DNA of 64,000 nt from Halapricum salinum (GTDB lineage Archaea > Halobacteriota > Halobacteria > Halobacteriales > Haloarculaceae): the NCBI RefSeq assembly GCF_004799665.1, contig NZ_CP031310.1:1294887-1358886 (forward strand), read 5' to 3'. Within the stretch, counting starts at the first letter, position 1. The number at the start of each line of letters is the position of its first letter. Position numbers and translations under genes: made by a program. Shown here in pieces: positions 59,929 through 64,000 of the stretch. The notes beneath the pieces are model-generated. The model did no database searches. It was not told the DNA's origin and was given only the letters and a program-made list of their open reading frames with translations.

Positions 59929-60465
59929 TCAGTCGCGCTCGAACAACTCGGGATTCTCCAGGGCGAACTCGACCCCCTCACGGAAGCCGGCCCGGAACCA
60001 CGCCCGGCGGCGGTCGTCGACGTCCTCGCTGGCGTCGACGTCGACGCTCATCGTCTCCTCGACCGCCTGCTTGGCGGCCGATTGCGCGTCCGAAGACGAG
60101 TCTGGGGCCGTCTCGACGCCCGCGCCGGGTTCGATGTCCTCGACATCCGGCACCTCGACCTCCGCGTCCTCGTCCTCTTCGTCGTCCGCACTGTCGGCTT
60201 CGTCGTCGCCGCCGTCCTCGGCCCACTGTTCGAGGCTGCCGTACTCGTCTTTCAGGTCGGCGAAGGTCGCGTCGCCGTCGGCCGGGCCGAGGAACTGATC
60301 GAGGACCTGTTTGTAGAACATCTTGACGTGCTGGCCTTCCTCGGCGAGCCGGTCGAGGTCGACTGGCCACTCCTCGGCGATCGTCTCGGCGGCGTCTGCC
60401 TGCTGGTCGGTCTTGAAGTTCGTCGCGACGATCTCGGCGTCGTCGGGATACGCATCGAGCGTCAT
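59929..60465 (-). CDS. Acidic uncharacterised haloarchaeal protein
   Basis: 178 residues starting MTLDAYPDDAEIVATNFKTD. N-terminal globular part (1-80), central strongly acidic disordered segment (about 90-125, DEADSADDEEDEDAEVEVPD), and a helical C-terminus (RRRAWFRAGFREGVEFALEN). No catalytic motif recognised. The 127 bases upstream to the kinase form a divergent promoter region. Confidence 0.68.
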   Translation of the reverse strand: MTLDAYPDDAEIVATNFKTDQQADAAETIAEEWPVDLDRLAEEGQHVKMFYKQVLDQFLGPADGDATFADLKDEYGSLEQWAEDGGDDEADSADDEEDEDAEVEVPDVEDIEPGAGVETAPDSSSDAQSAAKQAVEETMSVDVDASEDVDDRRRAWFRAGFREGVEFALENPELFERD

Positions 60466-60561
60466 CTGTCTCGGTCGTGGACCCGAACCACTATCAAATG
60501 CGTGGGCGTCCCCATCTGGTTGGGTTGACTGTATTTATACTCTGAGTACGTCCTCTGGATT

Positions 60562-62214
60562 GTGGCCACGTATTCGAGCCTCGTGTACGTTTCTGCGTTC
60601 GGATTGACTGCGCTGGCCTGTTTCGCCAGTCTCGTCCGGGCGCGTCAGATCGAGGACCGAGAGACGCGTCTCGGCCTGGTGGGCCTGCTGATCGGCAGTG
60701 GTGCCTGGGCCAGCGCACACGTCGCCGTCCTGCTCCTCCCGGGATTCGAGTTGAAGAACGCGGCCTACCTCGTGGGACTGGTCTTCGGCTTCGGGACCGT
60801 CTGGGCCTGGCTGTACTTCTGTTCGGCCTACACCGGCCGATCCTACCACCGAGATCGGACCTTCCGTCTGGGTGGCCTCGCGGTGTACCTGCTGGTCGTC
60901 CTCGTGAAGCTCACCAATCCGCTGCATCACGGCTACTACACGGCCAGCATGACCAGCGAGGGGTTCACCCACCTGGTGATCGACCACGGGGTTGTCCACT
61001 GGGGAGTCACCGGCCTCTCCTACGCGCTGGCGTCGATCGGCCTGTTCATGCTGTTCGAGCAGTTCACCGAGTCGGACTACGACACCCGGATCGTCGGTGC
61101 GCTCGCGGGATTGACTGCGATCCCCGTCGTGCTCGATCTGGCGGCCTACACCCTTCCGGAGTTGATCAACATCATCCACGCTCCCTTCGGCGTCGCCGCC
61201 TTTGCCATCGGGACGCTGTTTCTCTACCAGGAACGGTTTCTGGCCGTTCACTTCACGACCGACATCGACGACGCGGTCGTCTTTCTGGACGACGACGATC
61301 GGATCCGCGACTTCAACGCCGCTGCCGAAACGATCGTTCCGGGGTTGGCCGACGCCCGCGGCGAGCCGGTCACGGCCGTCGAGCCGCTGGCCGACGCCCA
61401 CGGGGCCGAACGTACGGTACTTGACTTCCGGATCGACGGCTCGCTCAGGCACTACCTCGTGACCGAGAACGACTTCTCGCTCGGCGGGACCGGCCACGGG
61501 CGAATGATCGTTCTGACGGACGTGACCCGGATCGAGCGCCAGCGGCGCGAACTGGAGCGGCACAACGAACAACTCGAAGACCTCGCCGTCGGGATCCGCC
61601 ACGAACTGCGCAACACCCTCCAGATCGTCGCCGGGAACGTCGACGCCGCCGCGCGCTACGTCGAGCGCGAACCGGAGACGGCCCGTCGGGCGCTCTCGAC
61701 GGCCGGCAACACGGCCGATCGGATGCGCGAGATCGTGGACGAACTCTCGATGTTCGCCGAGTACAGCCAGTCCGTCGAGGAGACGGCGTCGCTGCCGTTC
61801 CGCGAGACCGTCGAGATAGCCTGGCAACGGGCCGACGTCGAGGGGCCCGCCCTCCGTATCGAGGGTGACGGCGAGATCGACGCCAACGAGAGTCGCTTCG
61901 AGGAGTTGCTCGACCGCGCGTTCGCGTTCGCCGACGCGGTCGACGGCTCGACGGTCACGGTCGAACTGGGCGAGAACGAATTCGTCGTCGAGACCGACGG
62001 CCAGCGCCCGGCCGCGACCAGCGCGGAGACGTTCTTCGAGTTCGAGGAGTCAGTCCCGACTGCCGAGGCCGGGATGGCACTGCCGAGTTTCCGAACGCTC
62101 GCCCGTGCACACGGCTGGAACCCGACGTTCGACGCCGACTACGACGACGGCGTTCGGATCGTCGTCGAAGGTGTCGGGACGCGTCTCCGAGGAGCAGTCA
62201 CAGCTGGAGACTGA
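60562..62214 (+). CDS. 7TM membrane histidine kinase with degenerate ATPase domain
   Basis: 550 residues from a GTG at 60562. Seven N-terminal membrane helices (about 5-225) form a histidine-kinase 7TM sensor, followed by a PAS-like domain (230-320, DAVVFLDDDDRIRDFNAAAE), a phosphoacceptor helix with H347 (GIRHELRNTLQIVAGNVDAA) and a reduced ATPase-like part. The N-box asparagine is missing (FEELLDRAFAFADA) and the G1 box is ETDGQRPAATS instead of DxGxG. The final AGMALPSFRTLARAHGW keeps a trace of G2. Kinase activity is doubtful. Confidence 0.82.
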   Translation: MATYSSLVYVSAFGLTALACFASLVRARQIEDRETRLGLVGLLIGSGAWASAHVAVLLLPGFELKNAAYLVGLVFGFGTVWAWLYFCSAYTGRSYHRDRTFRLGGLAVYLLVVLVKLTNPLHHGYYTASMTSEGFTHLVIDHGVVHWGVTGLSYALASIGLFMLFEQFTESDYDTRIVGALAGLTAIPVVLDLAAYTLPELINIIHAPFGVAAFAIGTLFLYQERFLAVHFTTDIDDAVVFLDDDDRIRDFNAAAETIVPGLADARGEPVTAVEPLADAHGAERTVLDFRIDGSLRHYLVTENDFSLGGTGHGRMIVLTDVTRIERQRRELERHNEQLEDLAVGIRHELRNTLQIVAGNVDAAARYVEREPETARRALSTAGNTADRMREIVDELSMFAEYSQSVEETASLPFRETVEIAWQRADVEGPALRIEGDGEIDANESRFEELLDRAFAFADAVDGSTVTVELGENEFVVETDGQRPAATSAETFFEFEESVPTAEAGMALPSFRTLARAHGWNPTFDADYDDGVRIVVEGVGTRLRGAVTAGD

Positions 62215-62219
62215 CGCGG

Positions 62220-62975
62220 TCACGCCGTCGCGAACAGCTCACAGGCCAGCGAGACCAGCACCATCGCGAACGATGTTTCGGCGCTCCAGAAGGCGATCTC
62301 TTCCTCGTCGGCGACGTCGTAGGACTGGACGCTCATCAGGATCGTGTCGTCGTCGACCACGAGCAACCGGGCCGTGCTGGCGTCGGGGAAGTGGTCCTCG
62401 GACTGGTAGACGGTCTCGATCGGTGCGTCGTCGTCGATTCGGTCGAGCACGGCGCGGTTCTCACTGGCGACCGTCACTGCCAGCCCCGACTCGGCGGCCG
62501 CAATCAGTGCTGCCAGCAAATCGTCTTCCAGTAGCCCGGGGTCGGGCGCACCGTAGATGATCCGCTCGTCGGCCTCGCCGAGGAGCTCGATCGCCCGATC
62601 GCAGACGTAGTCATGTCCGCGGACCGTCCAGAGCGCTTCGCTCTGTTCGTTGTCCTCTCCGACAGTCCCCCTCACATCTGCGAGATACGCGAAGGCGTCA
62701 CGACCGACCGATTCCAGTTGTTCGAGCAGCCGCGTCTCGGCCTCCGCGGGCGAGACGGGGCGATAGACGGTCGGGCGAGTCTGCTGAACGTCCAGCAGGC
62801 CGCTCTCTTCGAGACCTTCGGCCGCGCCGTAGACCTGCGAGCGCGGCACGTCGGTGATCTCGGCGACGTCGCTGGCGGTCCCGGTCCCGAGTTTTTGCAA
62901 CGCCACGAACACCCGTGCTTCGTAGGTCTTCAGTCCGAGGCGCGTGAGCGCGTCGACGACACCGTCCTCGTCCAT
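62220..62975 (-). CDS. TrmB-family transcriptional regulator
   Basis: 251 residues from the ATG at 62975 (MDEDGVVDALTRLGLKTYEA). N-terminal winged helix of TrmB type (GLKTYEARVFVALQKLGTGT, VPRSQVYGAAEGLEESGLLD), then a C-terminal effector or regulatory domain (about 110-250, YVCDRAIELLGEADERIIYG). TrmB proteins usually repress or activate sugar and metabolic genes. Convergent with the kinase gene; no target gene adjoins. Confidence 0.85.
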   Translation of the reverse strand: MDEDGVVDALTRLGLKTYEARVFVALQKLGTGTASDVAEITDVPRSQVYGAAEGLEESGLLDVQQTRPTVYRPVSPAEAETRLLEQLESVGRDAFAYLADVRGTVGEDNEQSEALWTVRGHDYVCDRAIELLGEADERIIYGAPDPGLLEDDLLAALIAAAESGLAVTVASENRAVLDRIDDDAPIETVYQSEDHFPDASTARLLVVDDDTILMSVQSYDVADEEEIAFWSAETSFAMVLVSLACELFATA

Positions 62976-63131
62976 CAGCGCCGTTCCCCCTCCGGCGGCT
63001 CGATTCTCAGATTCATCTGTTGTGAGGGTACTACTTACACGACCGGCAAAAGTCGTGCGGTCTTCGAACGGCGTCCTCACGACGAGAAAGAAGCGAACAA
63101 CTCTAAGTCGCTTCCGGCCAGAGATGGGGGC

Positions 63132-63791
63132 ATGCAACTCGGGGTCATCTCTGACGTGCACGCGAACATCGTCGCTCTCGACGCCGTCCTCTCGGATATG
63201 CCCGACGTCGACCTCGTCGTCTGCGCCGGTGACGTGGTCGGGTACAACCCCTGGCCGGGCGAGTGTGTCGATCGGATCCGCGAGAGTTCTATCCCGACGA
63301 TCATGGGCAACCACGACCGCGCGGTCGTCACCGGCGAGTATCCGGGCTTCAACGACATGGCCGTCGCAGGCGTCGAGCACGCACTCGACCGCCTCAGCGA
63401 CGACCAGATCGAGTGGCTCGCGACGCTCGAACCCGAACAACGGCTGGTCGACGACCGGGTGCAGATAGTCCACGGCCACCCCGACGACCCGGACCACTAC
63501 ACCCGCCCCGAGGAGTTCGGGCCCGAGCTGCTGGAGGACGAAGAGCTGTTGATCATGGGCCACACGCACGTCCAGCACCACGAGATCTACGACGAGGGGA
63601 TGGTCGTCAACCCCGGGAGTGTGGGCCAGCCCCGCGATCGGGACCACCGCGCAGCCTATACCCTTGTGGACCTCGAAGAGTGGACAGTCGACGAACGCCG
63701 CGTCGAGTACGACACCGACGCCGTCATCCACGAGGTCGTCGACGCGAAACTCCCCCAGCAGATCGGCTTCCGGCTGACCCAGGGTAGATAA
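63132..63791 (+). CDS. Metallophosphoesterase (YfcE/MJ0936-type)
   Basis: 219 residues from the ATG at 63132 (MQLGVISDVHANIVALDAVL). Calcineurin-like motifs: GVISDVHAN, VVCAGDVVGYN, IPTIMGNHDRAV, IVHGHPDD and LIMGHTHVQ, all dimetal ligands present. VNPGSVGQPRD near the end is the usual conserved segment. The family hydrolyses phosphodiesters such as cyclic nucleotides. It follows the minus-strand TrmB gene divergently. Confidence 0.9.
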   Translation: MQLGVISDVHANIVALDAVLSDMPDVDLVVCAGDVVGYNPWPGECVDRIRESSIPTIMGNHDRAVVTGEYPGFNDMAVAGVEHALDRLSDDQIEWLATLEPEQRLVDDRVQIVHGHPDDPDHYTRPEEFGPELLEDEELLIMGHTHVQHHEIYDEGMVVNPGSVGQPRDRDHRAAYTLVDLEEWTVDERRVEYDTDAVIHEVVDAKLPQQIGFRLTQGR

Positions 63792-64000
63792 TCAGACCAT
63801 CGCCCGCAGCGTCGCCCAGAACTCCGGTTTTTCCTCACTGTCCTCGGCGTGGACCGGGACGAATCCCGCGGCACGTGCGCCTTCGACGTCTGCCTCGTAG
63901 TCGTCGCCGACCATGACGTACTGCTCGGCGTCGAGCCGGGAGCGGAGGGACTCGAACGGCGCGGCGTCGGGCTTGTGCGCGCCGGCCCCGTAGGAGGTGA
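63792..64000 (-). CDS. HAD-family hydrolase, C-terminal part (5' end outside the window)
   Basis: The visible 68 codons end at 63792. The visible protein has YGAGAHKPDAAPFESLRSRL (motif III lysine), YVMVGDDYEADVEGARAAGF (motif IV) and ends TLRAMV. A HAD phosphatase of the haloacid-dehalogenase/GPH type; the N-terminal nucleophile region is not visible. Convergent with the metallophosphoesterase gene. Confidence 0.8.
   Translation of the reverse strand, partial: TSYGAGAHKPDAAPFESLRSRLDAEQYVMVGDDYEADVEGARAAGFVPVHAEDSEEKPEFWATLRAMV

Overview
The window is chromosome from a halophilic archaeon (class Halobacteria). GC is high, the predicted proteins are acidic, and genes are packed tightly with 4-base stop/start overlaps. 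TATA-like boxes sit about 27-30 bases upstream of start codons, as expected for leaderless transcripts. Clade markers include ribosomal protein L40e, an archaeal PRPP synthase, CheF, archaeal type IV pilin, Tat lipoproteins, TrmB and PhoU-type regulators, and the bacterioruberin genes crtD-lyeJ-cruF in the order known from Haloarcula. A Haloarcula-like lineage is plausible but is inference. I saw no rRNA, tRNA, CRISPR array or transposase gene.

Layout. 0-10.4 kb is housekeeping: the RlmE end, a pilin, PRPP synthase, an MFS carrier, a phosphotransferase, L40e, an FG-GAP lipoprotein, CheF, an MBL-fold hydrolase and family-4 UDG. A palindromic repeat array (10.46-10.76 kb) precedes a geranylgeranyl-reductase-like gene. 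11.9-23.3 kb is a complete C-P lyase locus. phnGHIJKLM plus a TIM-barrel gene and a HAD gene read left; phnD-phnC-phnE plus a left-handed-beta-helix acetyltransferase read right; they share a divergent promoter region. Imported phosphonate would be bound by PhnD, transported by PhnCE, coupled to ribose by PhnGHIL, trimmed by PhnM and cleaved by the radical enzyme PhnJ. PhnP and PhnN are absent, so the two extra genes are candidates for the last steps.

23.4-31.1 kb is an arsenic-resistance island: two LMW-phosphatase-type arsenate reductases, two ArsR repressors, an MFS carrier, a PLP enzyme, ArsD, a double-domain ArsA, and two small proteins ending in Cys-Cys (which I recall as the halo-CC-star pair HcsL/HcsS). 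No ArsB or Acr3 pump is visible. A third ArsC-like gene lies at 50.4 kb.

31.3-41.3 kb holds small membrane proteins, two divergent PhoU regulators, a GcvT-like protein, and a PurD-like ATP-grasp gene whose 3' end is duplicated on the far side of an inserted AAA ATPase/DUF234 gene. A fumarate-reductase-type flavoprotein follows. 41.3-46.8 kb holds an Old Yellow Enzyme homologue, the bacterioruberin genes and a ZIP transporter. A second, larger palindromic array (46.9-47.46 kb) contains an element with terminal inverted repeats.

47.5-64 kb holds a PIN-like protein with a 33-residue overlapping partner, ThiD-ThiN, an M50-like protein, a DUF4157 (eCIS-type) gene with an unknown partner, MutS, and a block of haloarchaeal orphan genes punctuated by three copies of a 42-bp direct repeat. 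A 7TM histidine kinase with a degenerate ATPase domain, a TrmB regulator, a metallophosphoesterase and a partial HAD gene close the window.
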